Shown in pieces: positions 29,197 to 39,596 of a DNA stretch of 64,000 bases; the stretch's first letter is position 1, and each line of letters starts with the position of its first letter. This DNA is from Aquamicrobium sp. LC103 (lineage in GTDB: Bacteria; Pseudomonadota; Alphaproteobacteria; Rhizobiales; Rhizobiaceae): assembly GCF_001014615.2 (NCBI RefSeq), contig NZ_LBCQ02000010.1, positions 124,001-188,000 on the forward strand, in the 5' to 3' direction. The notes under the pieces are model-generated. The model was not told the DNA's origin and made no database searches. It saw only the letters and a list, made by a program, of their open reading frames with translations. The translations under genes and the position numbers were made by a program.

Positions 29197-29889
29197 TCAG
29201 GCGACGCGCCTGGGCTCCGGTGCGAACGGGCTCAGTCCGAGCCATTGCTGCATGGCCTTGGCGACCGCCGGATCTCCGTCCAGCTCGAGCCGTCCCGCCT
29301 CGATCTCCCGGCGCACGACCGTGAGCCCCATCCAGATCGACGTCATGCTGCGAAGCGAGCTGGTCACCAGCAGATCGACCTCGAAACCGGGATCGAATCC
29401 GCACAGGTCGACATCGCCGGCATCGATGACGAGCCACCAGTTTCGCCGGGCTTGCGGCAGCTCGGGATATAAAAACTGTATCGTGCAGCGGCGGCGCGGC
29501 AGCGGCTCCGGATTGAGGTGGCGCCGCATGTCCCACATCAGCAGCGACGGATCGAGATTCCTCAGCGTAAGCTGCGATTCCACCCAGCGCTGGCCCCAGA
29601 ACCCCATGCCCAGCACGATGGGGCGCAGATCCTCGCCCGCATCCGTCAGATGGTACTCGGTGGCGCCGCCTTGCTTGCGCGTGGCGTAGACGACGCCGAA
29701 GCGCTCGAGCTCCTTGAGTCGCTTGGAAAGCAAGGCTGGCGACATGCGCGGAACACCGCGCCGCAGATCGTTGAAGCGCGTGGTGCCGCACAGCATCTCG
29801 CGGATCACCAGCAGCGTCCAGCGGGAACAAAGCCTCTCCGCGGCCATCGAAACAGGACAGAACTGGCCGTAGCCACCGCGATCTTCCAT
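29197..29889 (-). CDS. HxlR-family transcriptional regulator with C-terminal domain
   Basis: A 230-residue protein. The N-terminal winged helix is of the HxlR type: CPVSMAAERLCSRWTLLVIREMLCG then FNDLRRGVPRMSPALLSKRLKELERFGVV. Residues from about 125 on form an extra domain of the sort seen in long HxlR proteins, possibly a lipid/sterol-carrier-like fold; that is inference. The ATG at 29889 has a GAGGG site, and a TATAAT -10 element lies 30 bases upstream (29920-29925). It is divergent from the acyl-CoA dehydrogenase gene. Confidence 0.85.
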   Translation of the reverse strand: MEDRGGYGQFCPVSMAAERLCSRWTLLVIREMLCGTTRFNDLRRGVPRMSPALLSKRLKELERFGVVYATRKQGGATEYHLTDAGEDLRPIVLGMGFWGQRWVESQLTLRNLDPSLLMWDMRRHLNPEPLPRRRCTIQFLYPELPQARRNWWLVIDAGDVDLCGFDPGFEVDLLVTSSLRSMTSIWMGLTVVRREIEAGRLELDGDPAVAKAMQQWLGLSPFAPEPRRVA

Positions 29890-30038
29890 GGGACCCTCAT
29901 CCCGAAATCGCCCACACCCATTATACCACGAAATGAACCGGCCGTATCGGCTGCGCAACCGCCCTAAAGGTGGAACCTTTCGGGCAAGGATCAGCCCTTC
30001 CTCCTACGAAAAGGGCCCGTATGCGGGTCTCGCCAGTA

Positions 30039-30052
30039 CAGTTCGTGAACTG
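30039..30052. promoter_or_regulatory. Palindrome CAGTTC-GT-GAACTG in the HxlR/acyl-CoA dehydrogenase gap
   Basis: A perfect 6-bp inverted repeat lies 68 bases before the dehydrogenase start and within its likely promoter. A second short repeat, AAAGG-TGGAA-CCTTT, is at 29966-29980 nearer the hxlR promoter. Either could be the HxlR binding site. Confidence 0.45.
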
Positions 30053-30120
30053 GACGCAAACAAGTCCCGCGCCGATCCTGTGCATCCTGACGTCAATGGA
30101 CCTATAGGAGGATAAAGGCC

Positions 30121-31287
30121 ATGTCGGTTGCAGCCATAACAACACGACCGGAAGAATCCGGCGCGCACGGCTCGAAGCTGATGAAAGCCGTGCATGAATT
30201 GCTTCCCGTCTTCGCGGAACGGGCCACAAAGGCGGACGAGGACGATGCCTTTGTCGCCGACAACTACGCCTTGCTCAAGGAGGCCGGGCTGGTGGAAGCC
30301 GGCGTACCGGAAGAGCTTGGCGGCGGAGGCGCGGAGGTCGCCGAACTTGCCGAGATGCTGCGCGTGATGGCGCATGCCTGCGGCTCCACCGCGCTTGCCT
30401 TTTCCATGCACACGCATCAGGTCGCCATCCCCGCCTGGCGCTGGCGCCACCAGAAGGTCGCGGCGGTGGAGCCCTTGCTCAAGCGCGTCGCGGCCGAGAA
30501 GCTGATCCTGCTTTCGAGCGGCGGCTCGGACTGGATCGGCGGCTCGGGCAAGGCGGTCAAGGTCGAGGGCGGATATCGCATCTCGGCCCGCAAGGCTTTC
30601 ACCTCCGGCGCCGAGGCCGGCAACATCCTGATGACCGGCGCGATTACGCAGGCCGACGACGGGACGCCGACCGTCATCCATTTCGGCGCGCCGATGAAGG
30701 CTCCCGAGGTGAAGGTCGTCGACACCTGGCGCACGCTCGGCATGCGCGGGACGGGTTCGAACGACGTGGTGATCGAGGACCTCTTCATTCCCGATGCCGC
30801 GGTCGCCTTCTCGCGCAAGGCGGGCGAATGGCACCCGGTCTTCCAGATCATCGCGACGACGGCGTTTCCGCTCATCTACGCCGCCTATCTTGGCGTCGCC
30901 GAAAGCGCCCGCGACATCGCGATCGAGCTTGCAGGGAAACGGGAGCCGAATGCCTACAGCCTCGACCTTGCCGGCCGCATGGACACCTCGCTGCGCGCGG
31001 CGCAGCTCGCGCATCGCTGGATGCTGGAGACCGTCGCCCGCAACGCGCCGTCCGCCGACACGGTCAACGAGGTCATGATCGGCCGCGCCCTCGTCGCCAG
31101 GCATGGGATCGAGACGGTGGAACTGGCGATGGAACTCGCCGGCGGCGCCGGCTTCTACCGCCGCAACGGGCTCGAGCGGCGCCTCCGCGACATCCAGGGC
31201 GCGCGCTACCATCCGCTCCAGCAGGGCCCGCAGGCACGCTATGCGGGCGCCACGGCCTTCGGCCTGCCGACGGCGGAGATATTCTGA
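30121..31287 (+). CDS. Acyl-CoA dehydrogenase family protein
   Basis: A 388-residue flavoenzyme of the acyl-CoA dehydrogenase fold. The N-terminal helical domain runs to about 120. The middle beta-domain carries the FAD-contact segment 'WRTLGMRGTGSNDVVIEDLFIP'. The C-terminal helical domain ends in the RDIQGARYHPLQQGPQARY region common to this superfamily. The catalytic glutamate cannot be placed with certainty, and the protein may instead belong to a DszC/SfnB-like monooxygenase branch. It follows an AGGAGG-like ribosome site and is divergent from the HxlR regulator. Confidence 0.85.
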   Translation: MSVAAITTRPEESGAHGSKLMKAVHELLPVFAERATKADEDDAFVADNYALLKEAGLVEAGVPEELGGGGAEVAELAEMLRVMAHACGSTALAFSMHTHQVAIPAWRWRHQKVAAVEPLLKRVAAEKLILLSSGGSDWIGGSGKAVKVEGGYRISARKAFTSGAEAGNILMTGAITQADDGTPTVIHFGAPMKAPEVKVVDTWRTLGMRGTGSNDVVIEDLFIPDAAVAFSRKAGEWHPVFQIIATTAFPLIYAAYLGVAESARDIAIELAGKREPNAYSLDLAGRMDTSLRAAQLAHRWMLETVARNAPSADTVNEVMIGRALVARHGIETVELAMELAGGAGFYRRNGLERRLRDIQGARYHPLQQGPQARYAGATAFGLPTAEIF

Positions 31288-31369
31288 GGGCGCGGTTGTC
31301 CTGGAACGCTTCCACGGAGCGTCCGAAACCTGTCTTGCGTTGCTCGGAGACGGGCACGCCTCGAACAGA

Positions 31370-31395
31370 AACGCCGCGGGTTTCCCCGCGGCGTT
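31370..31395. terminator. Shared terminator between acyl-CoA dehydrogenase and ftsH
   Basis: AACGCCGCGGG and CCCGCGGCGTT form an 11-bp stem with a TTTC loop between the two convergent genes. Neither side has a long U run, so it may act mainly as a barrier to read-through in both directions. Confidence 0.7.
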
Positions 31396-31422
31396 GCCTT
31401 GTCTTCTCGTTTCGGAAAGCTG

Positions 31423-33360
<1,938 letters not shown>

Positions 33361-33415
33361 CGTGCATCCCGTTGGTGCCTGATCCCAGGCACAAGGTCCC
33401 GAAAGAGAGTTTCAT

Positions 33416-33447
33416 CTAACATAGGTAGAGCTCGCGACCTTGCCAAG
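33416..33447 (-). promoter_or_regulatory. RpoH (sigma-32) promoter of ftsH
   Basis: On the minus strand CTTG (33447-33444), an 18-base spacer, then CCTATGTTAG (33425-33416) match the rhizobial RpoH consensus CTTG-N17/18-CYTATNTNNG without a mismatch in the -10 element. Transcription would begin about 50 bases before the ftsH start. Confidence 0.7.
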
Positions 33448-33471
33448 CAGAACCGCGCTTCTCGGTTAAGC

Positions 33472-34818
33472 TTATACGGCAATGTGTTTACGCAATGGCG
33501 AACACGGCAGCTCCGCCGCGCCGACCAGCCGGCGCGCCGCTTGCACCGCGGCGAGGTCGAAGCCGGGCAGAAAACGCGCCCAGGGTCCGGTCGTGGCGGC
33601 GGCCGAAACGCCGTGTCGCGCGGCGGTTTCCGCCGTCGCCGGCCCCAGGAAAACGCCACCGCGCCAGAGCCCCGGCTGAACGGAAAATGCCGTTCTTGCA
33701 AGGTTTTCCGGCACGCCCGGCGGCATCTGCTCCATGTCCGGCACCGTCTCATTGCCGATGGCGGCGACATGCAGGTCGGCACCGGTCCCGCTCCCCGAGA
33801 TGCGGTATCTGCCGTCCCACAGCATGGGTGCCGGCCCGATCTCACGGGCGGGAAGGCCGCGTGCCTCGCGGCGCAAATAGATCGCGTCCTTGCGCCCGTC
33901 GATCACGGCGCGCGACAATGTGGCGCGCATCGGAAGCCCGACCATCGCATCGAGCAGGCCGGCGGCGCGCGCCTCGTCCGGCAGGTATTCCGTTCCACCC
34001 GTGACGGCGAGCAGGATTCTGAGCGCGTAGCGGGTAGCTTCGCGATTGTCGCCCGCCGCAAATCCCCGTTCCAGCCTGAAGAGCCCGGGCGAGATGCGAC
34101 GCGCGTACTTGTCGACAAGCAGTGCCACCCGCTCTCCCAGATCGCGCCGGCGCTCGCCGGCGGCGGCGGCCTCGCCTGCGATGTCTTCGACCGAGGCATG
34201 CTCCAGCTCTTCGCGCATGCGCACGCGCTCATATTTCCGGTCGCGATTGCTTGGGTCGTCGAACCACGAGATACCGCGCTCGACCAGAAGCTCGCGCAAT
34301 TCGACGCGACGTGTCGAAAGCAGCGGACGCACTATCCAGACCCGATCGTCGAACAGCGTCTCGACGGCCATTCCGGCCGCCCCCCTGCCCGAACCCGCCT
34401 TGGCGCGTGCCGAGCGCATGCCGACCGTCTCGGCCTGGTCGTCCATGGTATGACCAGTGAAGACGATATCCGCGCCGGCGTCGTGCGCGGCCTCGGCAAG
34501 CAGGTTGTAGCGGGCATCGCGCGCGGCGGCCGAAAGCGCGCTTGACGGCTTTTCGTCCCGCCATGTCCGGATGCCGTGTTCTACGCCGAGCCTGCTGCAG
34601 ATTTCACCGACGCCGCGCGCTTCCTCGCCGGATTCGGGACGCAGGCGATGGTCGACGGTCACCGCCGTCAGCCGGATGCCGGGGTGATGCCGATCCAGGA
34701 AATCCTTGAGCAGCACCAGAAGACCGAGCGAATCGCTGCCGCCGGAAACCGCTGCCAGAACGCTGTTGCGTGAGGAAAAATCGATGCCCGGGAAGAGCCG
34801 GGCGGGATCGGGGCGCAT
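33472..34818 (-). CDS. tilS: tRNA(Ile)-lysidine synthetase
   Basis: A 448-residue enzyme that converts the wobble C34 of tRNA-Ile(CAU) to lysidine using ATP and lysine, so the tRNA reads AUA. The N-terminal PP-loop SGGSDSLGLL is at about 25-34, and the conserved VDHRLRPES and FTGHTMDDQAET segments follow. The linker and C-terminal domains are diverged, as is usual. It lies eight bases after cpoB in the envelope gene block. Confidence 0.95.
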   Translation of the reverse strand: MRPDPARLFPGIDFSSRNSVLAAVSGGSDSLGLLVLLKDFLDRHHPGIRLTAVTVDHRLRPESGEEARGVGEICSRLGVEHGIRTWRDEKPSSALSAAARDARYNLLAEAAHDAGADIVFTGHTMDDQAETVGMRSARAKAGSGRGAAGMAVETLFDDRVWIVRPLLSTRRVELRELLVERGISWFDDPSNRDRKYERVRMREELEHASVEDIAGEAAAAGERRRDLGERVALLVDKYARRISPGLFRLERGFAAGDNREATRYALRILLAVTGGTEYLPDEARAAGLLDAMVGLPMRATLSRAVIDGRKDAIYLRREARGLPAREIGPAPMLWDGRYRISGSGTGADLHVAAIGNETVPDMEQMPPGVPENLARTAFSVQPGLWRGGVFLGPATAETAARHGVSAAATTGPWARFLPGFDLAAVQAARRLVGAAELPCSPLRKHIAV

Positions 34819-34826
34819 CGACCCGA

Positions 34827-35843
34827 TCAGCAGGAGGCGAGCGCCTGTTCCTGCCGCACCCGTTCCTTGAGTGCATCGGAGGCCTGCGGATAACGCTGGC
34901 CGACTTCCGTGAAGGTGGCGCAGGCCACGTCGCGCTGTTTCATCCGCGAGAGCGACACGCCGAGCTTGAAGAGCATTTCGGGTGCCTTGCGCGACTGCGG
35001 GAAATCCTTGCTGGCGGCGAGGAAGACTTCGGCAGCGTCGCGCGGCTTGTCCTGCGCCAGCAGCGCCTCGCCGAGCCAGAAATGCGCGTCCGGTTCGTTC
35101 TCGTTGCCCGGGAAGCGTTCGATCAGGTCGCGAAAGCCGCTTTCGGCCATGGAATAGTCGCCGGAAAGGATGAGCTCGTAGGAGCTGCGGTAGAGCTCGC
35201 CGGCATCGTCGGTGCGCGGCAGGGCGGCTACCGCCGTCTGGTCCGTGCCCGACGGCTGCTGCGGCTGCGTGACGCCTGCGCCGCTCACATTGCCGTCGGC
35301 GTCGAAGGTGATCGTGCCGAAATCCCGCGACGGGGCGCCCAGCGTGGGGGCGCCCTCCACGCGCGGCGGCTGCGAAGCCGCAGGCTGTTGCCCCCCGGTT
35401 GACGCCGCCGTCTGCTGTCCGCCGGAGGCTGCCGGAGGCTCGCTCGACGGCGCCTGCGCGGTGTCGCGCCTGGCCGGCGCGCCGCCGGCGTCAGAGCGCT
35501 TCTGCTCGAGCTCCTGGAAGCGGAACTCGTTGTCCTCCTGCATGCGGCGAAGCTGCTCCTGCATCTGCAGGATCTGGAAATTCAGCTCCTCCAGAGTGCC
35601 GGTGAGCTGGCGCACCTGCTCTTCGAGCTGGCTGACGCGCGGGTCACCCGCCTGCGCGACGAGATAGGAGGCTTCGCCCGAGGCGCGCGGGGCGCCGGGC
35701 AGTTGCGCTTGCGGCAAGGGCACATTCACGCCGGGAAGCCCGGACATGGGCACGGCACCTCCCCCGCCCTCGCCGGCGAGCGAGGCCCCGCCGAACATGA
35801 GCGGCAAGGCAATGATGCCGCCGATAAGGGTTCGCAGTTTCAT
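34827..35843 (-). CDS. cpoB: Cell-division coordinator CpoB (YbgF)
   Basis: A 338-residue periplasmic protein linking peptidoglycan synthesis at the septum with the Tol-Pal system. It has a signal peptide (MKLRTLIGGIIALPLMFGG...), a trimerising coiled coil at about 70-115 (VSQLEEQVRQLTGTLEELNF...), a long Ala/Gln/Pro linker, and a C-terminal TPR domain with repeats such as ELYRSSYELILSGDYSMAESGFR and AHFWLGEALLAQDKPRDAAE. Start 35843 gives a normal signal peptide; the 32-codon longer frame does not. It sits after pal, as in most proteobacteria. Confidence 0.93.
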   Translation of the reverse strand: MKLRTLIGGIIALPLMFGGASLAGEGGGGAVPMSGLPGVNVPLPQAQLPGAPRASGEASYLVAQAGDPRVSQLEEQVRQLTGTLEELNFQILQMQEQLRRMQEDNEFRFQELEQKRSDAGGAPARRDTAQAPSSEPPAASGGQQTAASTGGQQPAASQPPRVEGAPTLGAPSRDFGTITFDADGNVSGAGVTQPQQPSGTDQTAVAALPRTDDAGELYRSSYELILSGDYSMAESGFRDLIERFPGNENEPDAHFWLGEALLAQDKPRDAAEVFLAASKDFPQSRKAPEMLFKLGVSLSRMKQRDVACATFTEVGQRYPQASDALKERVRQEQALASC

Positions 35844-35950
35844 TTCTCTAATCACCGTGAAAACGCTTTGGTCCACCAGACCCCTCTGATGTGCCTCTCT
35901 TCTATCAGCACCCGAGACTTCGGCCAAATTTTGTTTCAAGGCCGTTGAAA

Positions 35951-35978
35951 CGCAAAAGGCGGCCAGCGGCCGCCTTTT
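35951..35978 (-). terminator. Terminator after pal
   Basis: AAAAGGCGGCC and GGCCGCCTTTT form an 11-bp perfect stem with a three-base loop. The right-hand T run on the minus strand makes it a rho-independent terminator between pal and cpoB, 25 bases after pal. Confidence 0.88.
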
Positions 35979-36003
35979 GGAAATTTCGCCTGATCTGCGC
36001 GGG

Positions 36004-36513
36004 TCAGCTTCCCGCGCCGTTGAGCACTGTCACCGCGCGACGGTTCTGCGACCAGCAGGAAATGTCGTCGCAGACCGCGACCGGACGCTCCTTGCCGTAG
36101 GAGATGGTGCGGACGCGGTTGGCCGGCACGCCGCGAGCCACGAGGAAATCGCGGGCGGCGGCGGCGCGGCGCGCGCCGAGCGCAAGGTTGTACTCGCGCG
36201 TGCCGCGCTCGTCGGCGTGACCTTCGACCGTCACCGCATATTGCGAGTACTGGCTGAGCCACTGAGCCTGGCGCGACAGCGTCTGCTGTGCGTCGGCGCG
36301 GATCACCGATGAGTCGGTATCGAAGAAGATGCGGTCGCCGACATTCACCGTGAAATCCTGCGACGAGCCCGGCGTGGCGGCGCCGCCGGCGCCACCAAGG
36401 CCGAGATCGGCGGCTGAATTCGGCGTTTTCTTGTTGGCGCAACCGGCGACCGCCAGCATGGCGACCAGAACGATGGCTACGGGACTCCGGGTAATGGCTG
36501 CGATACGGCGCAT
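36004..36513 (-). CDS. pal: Peptidoglycan-associated lipoprotein Pal
   Basis: A 169-residue outer-membrane lipoprotein. The lipobox LAVAGC gives the lipidated C25. The OmpA-like domain (about 60-165) contains the peptidoglycan-binding region: GHADERGTREYNLALGARRA. Pal ties the outer membrane to the cell wall and binds TolB during constriction. The start at 36513 has a GGAGAGG site. The 197-base gap to tolB contains a long inverted repeat. Confidence 0.95.
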   Translation of the reverse strand: MRRIAAITRSPVAIVLVAMLAVAGCANKKTPNSAADLGLGGAGGAATPGSSQDFTVNVGDRIFFDTDSSVIRADAQQTLSRQAQWLSQYSQYAVTVEGHADERGTREYNLALGARRAAAARDFLVARGVPANRVRTISYGKERPVAVCDDISCWSQNRRAVTVLNGAGS

Positions 36514-36557
36514 GGCCGCCTCTCCTTCGCATCTGATTGATTTCGTTGATCGACCAG

Positions 36558-36598
36558 TAACCACGTTTCGGTAAATCATCCCTCAAGAAACGTGGTTA
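36558..36598. promoter_or_regulatory. 12-bp inverted repeat upstream of pal
   Basis: TAACCACGTTTC (36558-36569) and GAAACGTGGTTA (36587-36598) are exact complements separated by 17 bases. The pair lies 45-85 bases before the pal start, where a promoter is expected. It could be a two-half-site operator or an mRNA hairpin. The binding factor is not recognised. Confidence 0.6.
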
Positions 36599-36710
36599 AC
36601 GGATCGTGACACCTTTTTTGGAAGCACCAGACGCGATTCGCGATGAAGCCCCCTTCCTGCCGCGACACTAGGCGCAAATACGGCGGAAACGCGGCATTTG
36701 CGCCATTTCG

Positions 36711-38027
36711 CTACTCGAGCAGCGGCGACCAGGCCGGGTCGGAACCGTAGTTCGGCGTCTGGATGCGTTGCTCGTTGCGCCCCGTCAGGTCGATCGAGAA
36801 GAGCTGCGGGCCGCCCGATCCGGAAGGCTGGCGGAAGAACATCAGCACGCGGCCGTTCGGCGCCCAGGTCGGTCCCTCCTGGAGGAATCCGCTGGTCAGG
36901 ATGCGCTCGCCCGAACCGTCGGTGCGCATCACGCCGATCTGGAATTCGCCGCCCGATTGCTTGGTGAAGGCGATGAGATCGCCGCGCGGCGACCAGACGG
37001 GCGTGGAGTAGATGCCGTCGCCGAACGAGACGCGCTTCGGATTGGAGCCGTCGGCGCCCATGACGTAGATGTGGGGACGACCGCCGCGATCCGAGGTGAA
37101 GGCGATCTGGCTGCCGTTCGGCGAATAGGAGGGCGAGGTGTCGATCGCGTTGGAATTGGTGAGCCGGGTGGTGGTGCGGCTGCGCAGGTCCATGGTGAAG
37201 ATGTTGCTGTTGCCGTCGTCGCGCAGCAGGCTCATGATCACCTTCTGACCATCCGGCGAGAAGCGCGGCGCGAACGTCATGCCGGGGAAATTGCCGACGA
37301 GCTCGCGCTGGCCGGTCTCGATCTGCAGCAGATAGACCTGCGGCTGACCGCTCTCGTAGGACATGTAGGTGATTTCCTGGCGGCTCGGCGAAAAGCGCGG
37401 CGTCAGCACGATCGAGCGACCGTCGGAGAGATAGCGGTGGCCCGCGCCGTCCTGGTCCATGATGGCCAACCGCTTGACGCGCTGGTTCTTGGCGCCCGAC
37501 TCGTCGACATAGACGATGCGCGTATCGAAATAGCCCTTCTCGCCGGTGAGACGCTCATAGATCGTGTCGGCGATGATATGCGCCACCCGCCGCCAGTTCT
37601 GCGGATTGGCGAAGAACTGCTCGCCCACGAGCTGCTGGCCGGCGAACGTGTCCCAGAGACGGAACTCGGCGCGCAGGCGGCCATCCGGCTCCTTGGTCAC
37701 GCGGCCGGTGACGAGAGCCTGCGCGTTGATCACCTTCCAGTCGTCGAAACGCGGCGCGACGTCGGGGTTGGAGATCTTCTCGATGAAGGCGCCCTTGTCG
37801 ATCGGAGCGAACAGGCCCGAACGCCTCAGATCCGCCACGACCACGGAGGCGATGTCGGCGCCCACCTGGTCGCCGGAGAGGAAGTCGGTGATCGCTATCG
37901 GCAGCGGCTCGACGACGCCTTGCGTCACGTCGATCTGCAATTGCGCGCGCGCCGGCAGCATCGCGGCCATGCCGGCGCCGGCGGCGATCATGCCGATCGC
38001 AAGAATCGTCTTCAAGGTCTTCATCAT
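36711..38027 (-). CDS. tolB: Tol-Pal system protein TolB
   Basis: A 438-residue periplasmic protein with a signal peptide (1-28, ending PARA). The N-terminal alpha/beta domain is followed by a six-bladed beta-propeller whose repeats show the TolB motif: [43 protein letters not shown] and [13 protein letters not shown]. TolB binds Pal and is displaced by TolA. Two Met codons begin the frame; the first is used here. Confidence 0.97.
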   Translation of the reverse strand: MMKTLKTILAIGMIAAGAGMAAMLPARAQLQIDVTQGVVEPLPIAITDFLSGDQVGADIASVVVADLRRSGLFAPIDKGAFIEKISNPDVAPRFDDWKVINAQALVTGRVTKEPDGRLRAEFRLWDTFAGQQLVGEQFFANPQNWRRVAHIIADTIYERLTGEKGYFDTRIVYVDESGAKNQRVKRLAIMDQDGAGHRYLSDGRSIVLTPRFSPSRQEITYMSYESGQPQVYLLQIETGQRELVGNFPGMTFAPRFSPDGQKVIMSLLRDDGNSNIFTMDLRSRTTTRLTNSNAIDTSPSYSPNGSQIAFTSDRGGRPHIYVMGADGSNPKRVSFGDGIYSTPVWSPRGDLIAFTKQSGGEFQIGVMRTDGSGERILTSGFLQEGPTWAPNGRVLMFFRQPSGSGGPQLFSIDLTGRNEQRIQTPNYGSDPAWSPLLE

Positions 38028-38066
38028 TCAGCAGGCCTCACAAAATCCGTTTCGGGGCTCGACTTG

Positions 38067-39122
38067 TCAGAACATATCGCGGGGATCGAAGTTGAACTGC
38101 ACGTCCGCCCAGGCTTCATACTTGTCCGCCGGCGCATTGAAGGGCGCGCAGCGCATGACCGCGCGCCGCGCCGCGTCGGCGGCGGCACGCTCGGCCATCG
38201 ACGAGCCGCCGCCGGAAACGATTTCCGGAGTGCCGTCGAGTTCGCCATTGGGTTTCAGCTTCAGGCGTATCGACACGACGAGGCTGTCGGCCTCCGCCGC
38301 GCCCACGGGCGGGTTCCAGCAACGCTGCACCTGGCTGCGCAGCGCGTCGATCTCGCTCTGGGCGAGCTTGGCGCCGGTCGTCTGGCGTCCGCCGAGGGCA
38401 GCCTGCTCGGTCGAGCGCCTGGCGCCCCCTCCCGAAGGCTTGTCGCGATTGAGAAGGGCGGAAATCTCGTCCTCGAGCTGCTTGTCCTCGGTGCTGCTCT
38501 GGGCGGTCTGCCTGGGTTTGGCGGGCTGCTCGGAATTCTTCCGTTCCGGTGCCTTCGCGGTCTGCGCCTGAGGCGGCTGCGGCCTCGCCTGCGGCGAAGG
38601 CGCCGAATCCGGCAGCTGCATGGCCTCGCCTTCGGGCTTGCTCGCGACCGTGGTTTCCGGCGCCGGATCAGGCTTCACTTCCTGCTTGGGCTCCGGCTCG
38701 GGCGTCACCTCCGTGGCCGGCACCGGTGCTGGCTCGGACGGCGGCTGCGGTTCGTTCTTCGGCTGCTCGACGGGAGGCGTCGGCTCGGGTTCGGGCGCGG
38801 GCGGAGGGGCCGCGGCGGTCTCCACCGGACGCGGCCGCGGATTAGGCGTCGGCGCGTTGTCCAGGTCAACGGTGTTGTCGCCGATATTGCGCGCATCCTC
38901 CACCGTTTCAGGCTTGCTCGTGGGCTGCGGAGCAGGCTTCTCGGCCACCGGCGCCTGACGGTCGCCGGCCACGCTTTGCGAGAACTCCTCCACCGGCACG
39001 ATGTCCACGGGGAAGGATTCCACGTTGGCGGCCTCCATCGACCGCGGCGACGACAGCGAGACCAGGCCGAAGCCGAGTGCGGCCACGTGCAATACCAGCG
39101 ATGATGTCAGGCCGACCTTCAT
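38067..39122 (-). CDS. tolA: Tol-Pal system protein TolA
   Basis: A 351-residue inner-membrane protein that spans the periplasm and passes the TolQR force to TolB/Pal. A single N-terminal membrane segment (about 5-24) is followed by a long Pro/Glu/Ala/Lys-rich region (60-190) and a small C-terminal TonB/TolA-like domain with the QVQRCWNPP motif. The low-complexity middle makes length vary between species. It lies between tolR and tolB. Confidence 0.93.
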   Translation of the reverse strand: MKVGLTSSLVLHVAALGFGLVSLSSPRSMEAANVESFPVDIVPVEEFSQSVAGDRQAPVAEKPAPQPTSKPETVEDARNIGDNTVDLDNAPTPNPRPRPVETAAAPPPAPEPEPTPPVEQPKNEPQPPSEPAPVPATEVTPEPEPKQEVKPDPAPETTVASKPEGEAMQLPDSAPSPQARPQPPQAQTAKAPERKNSEQPAKPRQTAQSSTEDKQLEDEISALLNRDKPSGGGARRSTEQAALGGRQTTGAKLAQSEIDALRSQVQRCWNPPVGAAEADSLVVSIRLKLKPNGELDGTPEIVSGGGSSMAERAAADAARRAVMRCAPFNAPADKYEAWADVQFNFDPRDMF

Positions 39123-39128
39123 CTTGGA

Positions 39129-39584
39129 TCAGTTTTCCTGTTCCTGGAGCGTCACCAGGCCGAGATTTCGGTAGCCGGCGGCGGAAACACGCGCCATGAC
39201 CTTCATCACCGTGCCGTAGTCGGCGGTACGGTCGCCGCGCACATAGATGCGCTCGTCATAGCCGGTGGTCGATATCGCCTCGAGCTTCGGCACCACCTCG
39301 TCGATGCCGATCTCGGTCTCCTGCAGGTAGATCTGGCCGCCCTGGTTGACCGAGATGGTGATCGGCTGCGTCTCGGAATTCATCGCGCGCGCCTGCGTCT
39401 CCGGCAGGTCGATCGGAACACCGACGGTGAGCATCGGCGCGGCGACCATGAAGATGATCAGGAGCACGAGCATCACGTCGACGAAAGGCGTGACGTTGAT
39501 TTCGGATACGAGGCTGTGATGGCGTCCGCGCCGCCTGTGGCCGCGGCCGCCCCGTCCACCCGTCTGCCCTACGGACATTCCCAT
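39129..39584 (-). CDS. tolR: Tol-Pal system protein TolR
   Basis: A 151-residue inner-membrane protein of the ExbD/TolR family. After a Gly/Arg-rich cytoplasmic tail comes the signature SEINVTPFVDVMLVLLIIFMV, where D36 is the proton-carrying aspartate at the start of the single helix. The periplasmic domain follows. TolR forms the proton-driven motor with TolQ. It begins 12 bases after tolQ and ends 6 bases before tolA. Confidence 0.96.
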   Translation of the reverse strand: MGMSVGQTGGRGGRGHRRRGRHHSLVSEINVTPFVDVMLVLLIIFMVAAPMLTVGVPIDLPETQARAMNSETQPITISVNQGGQIYLQETEIGIDEVVPKLEAISTTGYDERIYVRGDRTADYGTVMKVMARVSAAGYRNLGLVTLQEQEN

Positions 39585-39596
39585 TCGTCGTGCTCC

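Noticed and set aside
23498-31287. Genomic island with integrase and attachment sites
   Set aside because: No integrase, transposase or flanking direct repeat was found; the tRNA-Glu gene is 14 kb away. The block is described as accessory without a mobility claim.
36768-39104. Very long plus-strand frame antisense to tolB and tolA
   Set aside because: It is an Arg/Gly/Leu-rich shadow caused by high GC content; the minus-strand genes are clearly recognisable proteins. The same holds for long antisense frames over pstC, ftsH, purA and the M32 gene.
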